DNA of 64,000 bases from Chelonoidis abingdonii (GCF_003597395.2 NC_133771.1:51248321-51312320), one strand, 5' to 3'; shown: positions 47,391-61,088, counted from the first letter of the stretch. Notes: generated from the sequence alone by a model not told the origin. Numbers and translations: made by a program.

Positions 47391-49734
47391 ATATTCTATT
47401 TAGGTATATGTTCTGCCCTTGCACACCAGGAAACTCCAGGAAGCACCACTTCACTTAAGGCACAATCCTTTCTATACCATCATGACTGCCCCCCTCATAC
47501 TTAGTCAGAGCTGTGCCTTTATGGCATAAATGAGTCTTTAGTCTCTAAAATAATTAAACTATATGGCATATACTGATTTTATCAGGTGTCACATTAGACT
47601 TGTGATGCAAGTTCTCCATCCCTTCTTGCTTTGTGTTCACTGCTGTTTTAATTATTATAGATTATAATTGTCTTGGTATACATACATACATACAGTCCTA
47701 TTTTCGGACTACACACCACATTTTACACAGTCTCTGTTGGTAGTGAAGGAATGTGTGCAGAGGGGAATCTGTTATTCTCTCATTATCCTTTGCTAAACTT
47801 GACAAGTGTTAATAGCCAGTAGGTTTTCAGAATCTTTTATAGTTTTCAGAGTGCTATACTGATCGATCATTTTGTTCAGTGATAAATTCAAAGTCAAACT
47901 GATATCACTGAAATAACTTTAGAATCTCCTCCTTCCCCTCAACAGAGCTCCAATTAATGCATCCCCAATAATACTATTTATGATAGTAAGCCTCACATAC
48001 ACACTTCATGTTATTAGTATTCATTTTCTCATTTGACTAAATAGGTATTTGAGGTTGCAGTACTCATAATACAAACAGTAACATGAAAATGTCATATATT
48101 ATTTAAACATATTCTTGTTACCTCTTTGCAGGGAATATGTGCTATGAAAGGTGATTTGTTTGGAGTTTCTCTCTTGCCTGCTGTAGCGTGAAAGTAACCA
48201 AGCCTCTGTCAATGAAATATTTACCAAAAGTAAGGTTCACACTATTTACAGACTAATTCTGCTTCAAGAGAGTGTTACTTTAATTTTACAATAATTAAAT
48301 GCCTGATGCGAAGCCCATTGAAGTCAGTGGGAGATTTTTTTCCAGTGGGACTTTGGATCAGTCCCTAAAAGAATGAATATTCAAAAGAGGTAGGGGAACT
48401 AAAAAATAGTTTGGTTATTTGAAATGGTCAAAATGTTACAAAAATAGCTTTATCATTATTATTATTGAGTCTGTGTTTCTGTGCTATGTTTAGTTATGTT
48501 TTATCTTTATCAGTCACTTCTATTGGAATATAAATTAAATTTCCTTCGGTTGGGATAGATTTGATTGTGCTTGTCATTTGTCCATACTCTTGTTTAAAAA
48601 AATCAGTAATGATATTTATCTGAAAGATGCTCATGTACTTGAAATAGTGTAGGTCCATTTGGAAGACTTTCAAATGTTACTGATGTGGGAATTTCTGCTG
48701 AAATACAGACTTCTGAAGTTAGTCTCCATCAAGGAATAAATTGTTAAATATCTTTGAAATATTTTATAAAATACTATAAAATGAAATATAACAACTTGAC
48801 AACACTTTCCAATCATTATATTTCTTTCTTGTTTATGAATATTGTAAAGAAGCCAGAGACACAGTGTGTAATGAACTGTAAACATGATATTACAAATTCA
48901 GTAAACTGTGGGCTTATTGATTAATAAAATATACCACATCACACCTATGTTTCTAATAATTTATACTGTCATTTTCCAAAAGAAAATATATCCTTCAGAG
49001 ATCTACAAGTCTGTGGACTCATCCTGAAAAAGGAAGTAACAAAGAAGCCCCACCACCTATCTAATTTAAAACTGGACTATTCAGAGCTCTGAATATATAA
49101 CATAGGTAATAATTGAGAACAGGAGGGGATGGATAATTTGACATTAATTGGTCTTTCTATGCCAAATTCCACAGTCCTTTACTAAGCAAAATTTGTACTG
49201 AAGTCAGTGGGAGTTTATTTTGCTTCCAAAATGATTGCAGTAGTTTTTCACTCATCTCTAAGTCTGTGAGGAAGAGCAATCTACCAACATACACATATGT
49301 GGAAGATCCTCCACCTATGAACCTTCTCCTTACTGTACAGCGAGGCAGTGAAGTGATCACCCATCTCTTCAGCTGAATTCCTTCCCTAATTCCTACATTC
49401 TGGATCCTGCAAACAAGGGAAGATCCAGATACATCCTCCTCCTTGGCAGACCGCAATGTGTGAAAAAGTGAATGCAACATGCAACACTAGGTCACATTAA
49501 GTTTTCCATGGAGCCCCCATGGACTGTAGAATGCCCCCTAAAGGGGAGTCCAGGTAGGAACAGGGAGGAAAGCCAAGGCAGATGGTTCTAGTGACGCCGG
49601 AATGGTGAAAGTGTAGCAGAGAGCCCAGAGTCAGTGCACTGGCACAGAGCCAGCATGCATATGGTCCTGTTTGCACAAAATCTGTAGATTCTGTGAGCCA
49701 AACTCTCTGTTCCACATTGGGGCACAATGATCAA
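47391..49734. other. Unassigned AT-rich DNA with one MITE relic
   Basis: No exon. 48301-48368 is a palindromic relic (GCCCATTGAAGTCAGTGGGA, TGGATCAGTCCC) of the same family as 34239-34318. The rest shows nothing I can name. Confidence 0.45.
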
Positions 49735-50015
49735 GAAAGAAGTTACCTCAGAGGGTTTGGGGAGAAGGTTAATAGTTCTGTTTTAGCCATGTAGATCCTG
49801 GGCTGGCAGCTAGACATCTATGAGGAGATGTCAGAGAAACAGACTGAGATTTTTTGGGGGGCAGAAGGAGATAGGTCTGGAGTAGAGATAGATCTGTGAA
49901 TCAGCCACATAGAGATGGTGGTTGAATTTGTTTGTGGGTTAGATTACCCAGTGATAAGGTGTAGAGGGAGAAGAAAAGAAAACCAAGTTCAGATACTTGT
50001 GGATACTTCAGATTC
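49735..50015 (-). mobile_element. L2-like LINE fragment
   Basis: Reverse complement of part of the L2-like element at 56585-56860: CACTGGGTAATCTAACCCAC at 56632 pairs with the complement of GTGGGTTAGATTACCCAGTG at 49934. Covers only the RT middle, with both ends lost. Confidence 0.7.
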
Positions 50016-50684
50016 CTTGAGGGAATACTCTCAGAGAAATGCCATGAGGGAAACCTCACAGAGTTTTCCTACTCTCCATGTCCCATCCTGCAGGTATTTT
50101 CATTGGAGGAGGAGATTTCCTCCTATGATTCTATGATCTCTTGTAAAAATAATTATCTTTAGAAGGAATGCTGGAAAAAAAATATTTGAAAAGTAAAAGC
50201 AGTGTTTTCCACTTTACCTCCACCTTCAGTAATCTCTTCTCTCTAACAATATTGTGAAAAATGTGACAGTAAGTGCTCTGGAAGTCATCTTGCCTTTTTA
50301 TGCTAGTATGATTCTTGCAATCTCAAAAAAACGTGGCACATGTAATTATGCCTGAAAGAAATAAACCATGTCCTCTTGTAGAAGCTAAAAGAATACTAAA
50401 ACACAACTGTACTAGCTCTAACTTAATTATACTGACACCCTCCATGCCTCTAGAATTCTGTTTCTGTCAGCATTTACATTATGAGCCTCTAATTTCAGAG
50501 TTTTATAACTGTATTCTACATAGTTTGGCTATTTTTATGGGAGAGCACAACATAGTAGTTAATGGTTTCATTTGCTATTTTTTTTCTAAAAATGGCTTGA
50601 CTTTTAGTTTGAAATTTTGTAGCTCACTCTGTTATGTGTTCTAGTCTTTTGTGGGGCTTAGGAACAAAGTCAAAAGTTATCATA
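50016..50684. other. Unassigned DNA
   Basis: Nothing recognised. The frame at 50315-50644 has no motif. Confidence 0.4.
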
Positions 50685-50876
50685 GGGTATGTCTATGCAA
50701 GGATAAAAGACTCATGTCATGGCTGTGACTGGCCTGAGTCAGTTGACTTGGGCTTGCAAGGCTTGGGTTACAGGCTTCAGGCTTGGTCTGGAGCCCAAGC
50801 CCGAAGGTCTACACAGCAATTTTTCAGCCTCAAGCCATGATGGCCCAAGTCAGCTTTTATCATTGTGTAGACATCC
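50685..50876. mobile_element. Harbinger-like MITE
   Basis: Inverted ends GGGTATGTCTATGCA and TGTGTAGACATCC, related to the ends at 17029 and 46725. The interior is built on CTGAGTCAGTTGACTTGGGC and its inverted forms. Target duplication unclear. Confidence 0.5.
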
Positions 50877-50979
50877 TTATAAGAATCTATGACAAGATAG
50901 AACCATAAAGGTATGTCTACTCTTCACACTAAGACCAGATTCTTATTGAGGTCTGAGGACAAGCCGCCCCCTCCTTCCA

Positions 50980-52290
50980 TCAGACACAAATTGATCTGAC
51001 TCAAAATAGCAAGCACTTTGACAGGGTGCCACCTGATGCACTGGGGTACCACTGAGCCTGCCCATTCCACCAACCTGGGCTCCCTCTTCCTATCCTGTTG
51101 TGCAAGGCCCTCAAGCCTACTCTAGTACACTCATAGGTATGGTCACATTCAGCTGGAAAGGCACCCAGACACTGGGATCAGTTCTATGCGGGAAGATTCA
51201 GCTTGGAATTGCCCAGCACTCAAGTGCATACCTCCTTTGGGGTACAAACCCAAAATTATATTGTCCTGCACTGGATAGGGATCTATACAGTGTAAGCTCA
51301 TGAAATACGCTCCCTCCCTCAATATTGAGGAAGATATGCACAGCTTTTTGCCCTCTCCTCCCACTTATGAATTCACAAACTGGTTTTGGAATAAACAAAA
51401 AAGCAAGTTTATTAACTACAAAAGGTAGATTTTAAGTGATTATAAGGGATAGCAAACAGATCAAAGCAGATTACTGAGCAAATAAAATAAATACACTACT
51501 AAACTAAACTAAAACAGCAGTCCCCAACCTTTTCATCTGGCGGGCACCGGACAAAGGACTGTGGCGGTGGTCAAGAGTCCGCCGAAATGCCGCATTGGGG
51601 ACCGCTGCACTAAAAAAATACAAATGGCTACAAATAGTAATTTCTCACCCTAAATGTTGTTTTAAGCAGATTTCAGAATTTCTTTGTGGACAGACAGCTC
51701 TTGGTTGCAGCTTAAAACTCCAAGTATACCCTTCACAGGCCAAACACCATTCCCGGCCCGGGTTCAGTACTTTCCCTGCCCCCCTTCCCTTTTGTCTTTG
51801 TTTCTTAGATGTCTCCAGCAGTCATCTTGGGTGGGCATTCAGTGAAGAACGAATCAAGATTAACTCAGTCCCCAGCCTTAAATATGATTTGCATATGGTG
51901 GGAATCCTTTGTTTTCCAATTTGACCCCCACCCCCTCTTAATGGAAAAACACTAGAAGTACAAGATGTCCAGTACCAGGTGACATGATCACCTGACCTGC
52001 AGCATCAAAGCAGCATCCCAGGAAACTTCTCAGGAAGGAGGGAGATTAGCATCTTCAAAGACCTATTGTTCCCCCTAAATGCCCATCCAGGCTGTTTGCA
52101 TACTGTCTGGTGGGTGTTCCCAAGGTGAAAACACAGTTGTAATTGTTACATCATCAATATTTCTAACTCCAGATACAGAAATGATACATACAAATTGGAT
52201 AATTATATTCAGTAAATCATAACCTTCCCAGTAATGTCTCACATGCCCAGTTTACAGAAAATACATCTTAGTTATGCCATATTCATATCA
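50980..52290. repeat. Unclassified turtle-type repeat, interrupted by a MITE
   Basis: Continuous texture from GACAGGGTGCCACCTGATGC to CATAACCTTCCCAGTAATGT matches my memory of a long interspersed turtle repeat (with AAGTTTATTAACTACAAAAG and AAGTGATTATAAGGGATAGC). No coding text. The hAT-like MITE at 51515-51607 sits inside it. Could be an LTR; ends not found. Confidence 0.35.
51515..51607. mobile_element. Short hAT-like MITE
   Basis: 93 bp with inverted ends CAGCAGTCCCCAA and TTGGGGACCGCTG, flanked by AACTAAAA (51507-51514) and CACTAAAA (51608-51615), an 8-bp duplication with one mismatch. Confidence 0.75.
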
Positions 52291-52439
52291 GAAGCATATT
52301 TTGATGAAGAATATGGGGCATAACTGGGTGTGTCAGAGCCTGTGACCTGCTGTGACTTGGTTACAACTCCTGTGTGGACACTGCTGAAGCTGCAGACCTG
52401 AGTCCGAAGATCTGTATAATGCAGTAGCATACCTGTGAG

Positions 52440-52720
52440 ATCTGGGTTCAGCAATTGGAAGACTGGACACTCAAGTGAGGGCTTGGAAACACCAAGTGCA
52501 CATGCTTGGAAACACCAAGTTCACACGCCTGGGTCCCACAGACCTAGATTTACAATGCAGTATAGACATACCCCTCCTCTCTGGGTTTCAGAGCCTGATA
52601 AGGAATGTTTACAAGGCTATATCTACTGCTGTAGTGTGAGCCTTGTGAGCCCAAGTCTGTAGACCTTGGCTCTGAGACTCACAGCCATGGATGTTTTTTT
52701 TGCAGTGTAGACAAGAGTCC
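52440..52720. mobile_element. Harbinger-like MITE fragments
   Basis: Two right-end-like segments: GCAGTATAGACATACCCC (ending near 52575) and GCAGTGTAGACAAGAGTCC (ending near 52720). Both have CCCAAGTC/GGGTCCCAC-type interiors like 50685-50876. Also a short direct repeat, GCTTGGAAACACCAAGT, at 52482 and 52505. Left ends not resolved. Confidence 0.35.
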
Positions 52721-53790
52721 AAAATGTGATTTATGTGCTTCAATTCTAAGACTGTATGTTAGACTAATAAAAAGGGATGTGAGGAGTCTCACATACTATA
52801 CCTCACCCACCAGAGGGAGACAGCCATTAGGCCAGAAGTGGAACTGCTGTTTAATAATCTGTAGTAACCACTTCCAAGAAGTCTATATGTGTCCTGAGTA
52901 GCAAGGAAAAATTGTTGCATATTTGGGTTATAGGATTTGCCTGTGTGAATGCACTGATCTAGCAAGAGAGACCTGAGGAAAGCAACACTATGGCTTCCCA
53001 CAGAAGAAAATCTAGGTAGACACTTGAAAGGCAATGAGGTAAGCTGCTGGTTTCAACGATCCCATCTCTAGCCTGTTGTAAACCCTGTTTTGCCAGATCT
53101 GGAAGTTATCAAATCAAAGGGCTAACAACAGTTAAAAAGTATCTTGGTTCTTATGAAGGGGGGTGATTTGCCAGGGATGTCCCAGGGAGCATCAGTGAGC
53201 TCTGATAAGGAGTCAAGGTGACACAGAGGTTAGCTGTGAGAAAGTCTCTAGGAAGCTATTCCTGCGAGGGCCCCCATGTGGAAGATGACTACATGGCTAG
53301 TAAGCAGGCATGAATATAGACTGTTTTATTGTTTTTAAGATATGTTTTCTCTTAAAAGCTTTTGTTCTAAGTAAATGATATATTGTTTTAAGGAGACTGT
53401 TTGGTCACTGACCACCACCGTCATTGCCCCAATGGGAACACAACTGCAGGACCTGAGCATACGTCACACATGCTGAGGTGATGACTATTAGTACCACGTG
53501 TAGCTAATTAGATCATTTTATCATCCATTTATCATTGTATTATTTGGTGTTATGGTCAATTCATATGCCATTTAAGTTGTAGGATTACAGAAGTATAAGA
53601 CTGACAAGTATTTAGGAGTAATGAGTGTATATTCGATATATAAGTAAAACATGGCTGGAGTGCAAGGCCTAGAGACGGAGGTCTGTAAGATTTTAGCTTA
53701 GCTGTAATAGGCCACTGCTGGTCAGATGTCAGCTTTCTGTTTCTTAGTTTTTTGAATGGTGTGAGACCCACCTCTTATGAGCACCTCCTT
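52721..53790. other. Unassigned DNA
   Basis: No gene. 53040-53500 has the look of a decayed interspersed repeat but no diagnostic ends. Confidence 0.4.
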
Positions 53791-53799
53791 CTCAGTTGA

Positions 53800-55819
53800 T
53801 GATTTCTTCTTTAGTGACTCAGCCCTCTGGTTGAGTCACACATGCTGTCTGTAGGTGGAACAGAAATAACAACCCCCTTCCAGGGTATACCTTCCATCAA
53901 GGCTTCCTCCCTGGAGACATTAGCCACTAGACCAGTCCAAAAGAGCCCATTGTGGTATCCTCAATTGGTGTGTCCTTTTCAGCAGCCCTGCTCCTGGGCT
54001 CAGTCTTTAACCACACCAACAGGGCCCATAGAAGTACCCTCACTTCATCTGGCTGGGCTCAGACATTGCTCAGTCCCCTTCAGCCAGATAGGATCTCATT
54101 CTTAGCTCCCTAGGTCTTTGGCAGCCCTCCCTGGGCTCAGACCTACCAACACTGAGCTGTCCATGGTTTTGCTGCTCTTCCAGCTGTCTGTTACAGCTAT
54201 CCCCCTATTCCATTTTGTTTCTTACAGCTGTCCCCATACTTCATTTTGTTCTCCTCCTGTGGCCGCCCCTTCCCTAGCTGTTAAGTTGTTTACCAGGGCC
54301 ACTGCCCTTCTCAAAGGGAGGGCCCCTTAAAGTTGTTTACCAAGAGCCATTGCCCTTCTCAAAGGGATGGCCACTTGTGCTAAGTGGGACCACTGCCCTG
54401 TTCAAAGGGTTAGTCCTGTTATCACCTTGTTAAACCTGGGCTCGGTGTAGGGTAGACAATGTCCAGCTGCAAGGCCTATTGTGTTTTTAAGGTCCTGGGC
54501 ATGAGTCATAGGCCTCATGTGCTTTTGAGTCACCTATTGCACAGGACTCTGCCTAGACATGTCTCTGTGCTCACCTGTTTTTTTTTTTTTCTCTTTCCCC
54601 TGCCTCTGAGCCAATCAGAAGTACTGGTGGGAGACTGCCTAAGTTTGCCCTTAAAACCAGACATTTTCTGATCAGACCTCAGAAAGGTTCCTGCATTGCT
54701 GCCTGGTCTGATCAGCCAGGGGTTCTGGGGGGTCCTTTCTCCGCTCTCGTTTTATTTTTGAACGTACCCTTGTTTTTTGAACCACCCCCCCACGAAGAAC
54801 GAATTGCTGCCTGATAGATCTCCTGATTATTGAGACCATACCTAGCCTTCTGATGTTCTTGCTGCTTTTGCCTCTGCTGCTTCCTTTGGGGCTGGTAAGA
54901 ATCCCTCTGTGAAACTCTCTATACTTTTATTTTATTATTTTAGCTGCTGGCTCTGTCTCCCCAGCACACAGACTCAAGCTAAACCTTGGTCTGTGTCTTA
55001 AAACCTCTCCTAAACTCCACAGCACTTTGCTGCTAAAAATAAGTTTATGCCGCTGCTAAGCTCTGCTCCTGTGGGCTTTGCCCCGGGGCTCTCTGCTTGC
55101 AGCTGTATCCACTGCTGCAGCCTCCATCCCGGGGCACATACCATTCTGCCCTCTGTAACTTCCCCATAACATAAAGTGCACCACAGGTTTTGTTTTCTTA
55201 GTTTAATAAGTCATAGTCTGTTAAGATTATAGAGCTTGTAAGTTTCACCTGCCTTGTTATAGTTTGCTGCTTGGTTGCTCCCTATAGTTGCTTATTATAG
55301 TTTTGCTTAGAATTGTGATATTTGTTGTTTTGCCTAGTCGTGGTTAAGAAAGATAAAGGTTTTTGCTACTTGAATTCGTCTTCCCCCTGTTACAACTCCC
55401 TTTGTGTGCTTCTCCATGTCTCCCTGTTACAACTCCTTGCTGCCCACCCCCCCGCGTCTGCATCACCCTGTATAACTTCCCAAACCCTTTGCTGCTTTTT
55501 TCCCTGCATCTGCACTCTCTCCCTGTTACAACTCCTTGCTGCCCCGCCCCCACGTCTGCATCACCCTCCAAACTTCCCGAACCCTTTCCTGCTTTTTTTC
55601 CTTTGTTTTCGGTGTCTGCTTGTTGCTTAAAACCTCTCTCTAGCCCGTTGTCCTTACCTTGCAGGGCTTCAAAGCCTCTCGCTGCTTCCAGCCACACTCT
55701 CCTGTCCTGAGGAGCCTGAGGAGCAGCTGCTCTACACAGCATATTCCTCTGAAAGAAGAGATTAAAATTTATGGCAAATTGAAATGAATATTTAATGCTG
55801 TTCAGATCAATTCCAGCCA
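53800..55819 (+). repeat. Pyrimidine-rich block with minisatellite-like units
   Basis: C/T-rich on the plus strand. Contains a unit of about 48 bp repeated 2-3 times at 54284-54412 (GTTGTTTACC, CACTGCCCTTCTCAAAGGG). A longer duplicated unit lies at 55421-55600 (CCCTGTTACAACTCCTTGCT, GTCTGCATCACCCT, AACTTCCC). A promoter-like stretch has GCCAATCAGA near 54610. It runs directly into L2-like coding text at 55820. The open frames across it are low-complexity. It may be a separate repeat or the upstream part of the L2-like element. Confidence 0.4.
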
Positions 55820-57620
55820 TCATTGACTCACCTCTCAAACTTCCTCCAGCCTCCATTTCTCTCTCTGCACAGGATTTTGCTTATTTCTTTCAAGAGAAAA
55901 TTGACAAAATACAAAATGCAACATGAGTTGCTTCCTCTCCTTGGTTCCCCTGCCCTGTTTTGACTTTCCATCTTTCTCCTGGTCACAGATACAGAAGTTT
56001 CTCATCTGTTCTCCTTCTCTAGCATCTCCATTTGCCCCAGTGACCCCATCCCCTCACACCTGGTGATCTCCCTTGCACTCACAGTGATCCCCTCCTCTTA
56101 CTCATCTCCTTAACTTCTCACTCATTTCTACCAAAAATGGATGAGTCTCTCCCATTTAAAAAAACAAACAAACAAACCTTGACCCCACTTGCCTGTCTAT
56201 CTGTCTCCCCATCTTCCTTCTTCCTTTCATCTCTAAGGTTATTGAATGCACTATTTACAATTGCCTGCAGTTCCTCTCCTCCAGGTCCATCCTAGATCTT
56301 CTCCATTCTGGCTTCTGCCCCTTCCACTCTACTGGAACTGTTTTTGCCAAAGTCTCTAATGACTTCTTCGTAGCCAAATCTCAGAATCATACTGCATCCT
56401 CATCCTCCTTGACCTGTTAGCTGCATTCCACACAGTCAACCAGGCTCCTCTTAAAATCTTGTCCTCCCTTGGCTTCTGCAATTCTGCCCTCTCTTGATTC
56501 TCCTCCTGCCTCTCTAATTGCTCCTTCAGCATTTCTTTTGGAGGATGCTCCCATTCTTCCCTCCAGCTTTCTGTAGGGGTTCCACAAGTATCTGAACTTG
56601 GTTCACTTTTCTTCTCCCTCTACACCTTATCACTGGGTAATCTAACCCACAAACAAATTCAACCACCATCTCTATGTGGCTGATTCACAGATCTACCTCT
56701 ACTCCAGACCCGTCTCCTTCTGCCCAAACAAAAATCTCAGTCTGTTTCTCTGACATCTCCTTATAGATGTCTAGCTGCCAGCCCAGGATCTACATGGCTG
56801 AAACAGAACTATTAACTTTCTCCGCAAACTCTCTGAGGTAACTTCTTTCTTGATCACTGTGGACTACACCACCATCCAGCCCATAACCTGGGTGTCGTCC
56901 TCATTATGGACTTCTCTCTAAGTCTTCACATCCAGAGTATGCCTAAGTCTTGCAGATTCTTTCTGCATGACATCGCTAAGATATGGCCATTTCTATTCAA
57001 CCACACAGCTAAAACTCTCAGGCAGTCTCTCATTATCTTACATTTTTATTACCACAAACACTTTTTCTCTATCCTTGATAAATGCAGTCTTGTGATATTC
57101 ATTCAAAATGCCACTGCAAAGATAATTTTCCTAGCCTTGGTTGCTTTGACCACATCAGATCTCTCTCTGCACCTCTTTAATGGCTCCCCTTTATTGTATC
57201 AAACATAAGCTACTTTGTCTTCACCTGCAAGGCCCTGCCAAACCTATTCCTACCCTACATCAATCATCTTTCATTTAGTATGGGAGAAGCTCCATGTAAA
57301 CCTCTGCAAAACTAACTCATCCTCCTCCTTCAAACACCTCCTTAAAAATCTAATTTGCTCTGAGGCCTACAAAAAACTTGAGTTTGATTAGACTGCTGGT
57401 GCACTGAGAGAGACCACTGCTTATCATCTCATTCTTTCCTTGAATTCCTCCATCTCTTGGTATCCATCTGTGGTCTCTGGTCTTATACTTTGATTGTAAA
57501 GTCTTTGGGGCTGGGACTGTCCTTATTCTGTGTACAGCACCTACCACAATGGGGTTGAGTCATGACTGGGATTCCTAAGCACTACTATAATACAAATGAT
57601 AAAGAACAACAACAACAGTA
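55820..57620 (+). mobile_element. L2-like LINE: RT region and 3' end
   Basis: Broken ORF2 of an L2-clade non-LTR element. Readable pieces in order: AQDFAYFFQEKIDKIQ near 55865; LDLLAAFHTVNQ near 56420 (the LDLSAAFDTVDH block, with the catalytic Asp lost); GVPQVSELGSLFFSLYT near 56580 (the GVPQGSVLGPLLF block); then the thumb region. The 3' end, CTTTGGGGCTGGGACTG and CAGCACCTACCACAATGGGG, is the familiar L2 tail region and finishes in an ACA repeat (57605-57619). Many stops; dead. 49735-50015 is a fragment of the same family. Confidence 0.75.
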
Positions 57621-59872
57621 CAGCATGAACTCAGAGTTGATAGGAATGCTCAGTGGTGGTAGCTGACTCTCACTAGTTTTCTCTCACAAGAGAAAGAATG
57701 TCTCTAGGAACAATATAGGGATTTCTCAGTGCTCTTACAGAATTAGAATATGATTTTCTTCACAGATCCTCTCTCTCTGGGATATGACATCTTTGTCATT
57801 GCCCGATGTGCAAAGCCTCAAAACTTTCCCCCTTATGAAGCACAAGTTTAGATTGAAAATGTCATCTTGCACAGAGTGACTTGACTGCTAAGCCCTCTTC
57901 TTACAAATTATACACTGAAAGGAGTACATTTAGGCCCACGTCCTTAATTTGTCCTTTTTACTTAGATACTTTTGAAGTCTCAAATTAAGGTGTGATGTGA
58001 TGTGTTCTGTTATGTCACATGTTACAATAATTAGGACTAATAGAATGAGATCAATATAGAGCCTCAGCTAGTGTGTTAATGTTTTGCTTGATGACTGACT
58101 TTCAGAATTTATAATAATCTTCTGCCAAAGCTGGATACAAAAATTAACATAGATGACTATTCTGTAGTCAGTTTCAGACTCATAAAACAGAATAACAGAT
58201 TTTGTTCTGCGATGCCAAAGGAGGAAAGAGACCTTTTACTCTGACAAAATGTTAATATGGTTGTGGCAAGTACAATATCCAGATTGCAGTCAGGAACTGA
58301 TTAGCTCTTGCAGATTCTGAATTAGTAGTACATCTGAGCAGTCTAGACTAGAACAGCACAGGAATAAGAAAAGATCTGACCAATTATAAGTTGCAGTAAC
58401 AGTTCAAGTGCATATTTTGATTTTTCTTACAAAGAGTCTAGGATTAAAAGACACTGGAACAAATTTTCTGCTTAATTACACTCTGAGCAATCCAATTGAC
58501 TTCTTCAGGCTGTGAGCTAAGTACACAAATATTCATTGCCTCATGAAATCAATTGCAGTGCACAATATAACCCACAATGTTGGAACATTTAGCCCTACCC
58601 CTCTACACCATTTAATTTGATATTTTTCCTGAACATTTAATTCTTAAATCATACTTCCAAACACAGATAGTCCTGCACCACATCCTTACTTTAACATGTT
58701 TTATATGGATTACAAATAAACCTTAATGATTTAGGAAAACATGCCACATTTAGCTGCCTTGCTTTACAATTACTGGGCATTAAATATAAATTATAAAATG
58801 GCTACTAAAAATTCTAGATCCCCATAAGCTGATGGGATATCTGTTCCATATAGTTCCTCATAATGAGGCATAGAATATAACCACATAACTTCATGGGAAG
58901 ATTAGTATAATGTTCTTTAGTATTCTGCTAATCCCCCAGATACGAGGGTTGGATGTTGTAGAGGAAAACTTATTCCATTATGAAATAATTGGAATAAAAC
59001 TTTTTTATTATTGTCTGGAGCTTCTCTGCCATTTCAAACTTCCCAATTAGAATACATTATTATTAATGGAAGTTATACATGCAACTCCCCCACATTTAAA
59101 GGAAAGAACAGATCTCTTATTCTATATATTGGCAGTGTTTCCAATGGAAAAGCCTACTTCAACTGTATTACACCTCCTTCAATAAATATTTTGCTCTATG
59201 TCTCTATGCAAAACATTCTCACATTTCATCAAAAATCAAAGCTAAAGGTGAAAAATGCTTGTCAAGGTTTTCCTACATTTGGAAGCCTGTTCTTCATTTC
59301 CAAACAAAATTTTGGTCCTGTATTATGAGTTTATGTGCTTGACATTGTGCATTAGAATATGTAATGATCATTATTATGATAACACAGTCAAACTTACATT
59401 CACATTATTGGACTGAGATAAAATGAAGAGTTACATTTATAAAGCATTGCAGAAACTTTAACTGTGGATCTCTGATGAAATCGTATCTATAAAACCAAGT
59501 GCAATATTTTAAAATGTACCTAGAAATATTTTGCTTATGAGGAACACAAATGCAGGGCTTTTTGCAACAAAGGTAGCTGAATTAACCAGAAGTATCAAAA
59601 AGATCCACTATTTCCCTGATAATTTCATTTTCATTAGGGAAATAGCAATTTTTGATAACTTCTGTTTTAATTTCCATGAAGCTGAAAAAGCTATCACCTT
59701 CAAGCCCTTCCTCAAAATATAACTTGGCTGTAATTCATACAGGAAAAGTGATAATAGCTAGAATTATGCATAGCCTATTACATTTGCTATCCACTCTCCC
59801 CCATGTAACCCTCTTATTTGTGTCATTCACCAATTATGTTTTTTCCAAAGCAGAGGCTTTTATTTATTATAT
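57621..59872. other. Unassigned AT-rich DNA
   Basis: No supported gene. Frames at 59011-59328 and 59531-59722 show no motif. Confidence 0.45.
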
Positions 59873-59950
59873 CTTTGTATAGCATCTAGCAACAGGGCCT
59901 GACTTAGTTTGGACCTTTGCGTGCTGATGCAACATAAATGTTAAATGACA
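59873..59950 (+). mobile_element. L2-like 3' end relic
   Basis: TTTGTATAGCATCTAGCAAC / AGGGCCTGAC followed by AACATAAATG resembles the last 75 bp of the L2 3' end at 57520-57600. Very short and diverged. Confidence 0.4.
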
Positions 59951-61080
59951 GTAATTGTTCTTAAAGTGTGTCTTGAAATGTTGTGGACAATACTGAAATC
60001 ATAAAAGGAGAAAGTCAATGCAAATCAAAGGTATGTAATTTAGCTCCCCAGTTTGTAATTGTAAGGAGGATGAGTACAAGGGACATGATATAAAAGTTGG
60101 AGGTGGAAGGATATACAAGAAGAAAAGAAATCTATGCTATTGTAAAAAGAATTTTTACATGATTTTGTTATCAGGAAAAAAATTGCTAATTATGGGGCTG
60201 CTTTTGCGCTACTGGCTTTATGTGTCTTTTTAATTATGCTATTGAAGATTTATATAGCCCTGGATAGTAAAATGAAACAAAGGGAATCAAAGACCCAAAA
60301 GTTCATCTGGAAGACATTGTCATTCTTTGCAATAAAGAACAATTTGATGAAAGTGTGTCCCTAAAAGGACCCTGCAAAGAGTAAAATACTTTAGTACCCC
60401 ATAGAAGTTGGCTAGTACAATTGGAGTTGATTTTAACAGAAATGCTGTTAAAAATGTTAAAACTAACATGGCCAAATTAAATTCTCCAGGCACTGAGCAA
60501 AATTCCCTCAGCCTGCAGCTGACCATGGAAAGGAAGGAGCTACAGTGGTTGTTCCATGCCAGTCATTTGATAATCTTGGGTTTTAACATTTAGATTCCTG
60601 ATGGTGCACTACCACTTTTAGAGCTACCATTAATGTCAGTGGTAAAAGATGAGGTCCTAACAGAGCTGATAAGAAAATAAAATAAATAAATAAATAAATA
60701 AATAATATACTTACTTTAATTGTAAAATTTCATTTCTATTTTTAGTGAAATAATACATTCTTCTGCATTTTCTGACCAGCTTAGATATTTTTAAAGTTGG
60801 CAGATTTCTGGATTCTCTGCTTGTGTTTTCTCTGCATCGTGAATTCTTTTCCCACTGGTTATTTCAGTAACCAGAAATCTCCTTTAAAAGTATTTCCCCA
60901 TAAATCAGGGTGTCCAAGTAACTTTAAAGAGCAAAATCAAGTGTGAGTACACTGAAGAGAAGGAAAAGTTATAAGACAACATCCTCCCTGTTACTTAACT
61001 CAACTTTCTTCCCTTCCCCTCCAAATTCTTCCTGAGATCTTGTGTATTAAATATTATGTCCTTCTGGGATAGAATTCCAA
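59951..61080. other. Unassigned AT-rich DNA with (AAAT)n
   Basis: Includes an AAAT microsatellite at about 60673-60704. Nothing else recognised. Confidence 0.45.
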
Positions 61081-61088
61081 TGCTTTTT

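Noticed and set aside
55322..55856. Frames of 170, 115 and 102 aa
   Set aside because: Low-complexity translation of the duplicated C/T-rich units.
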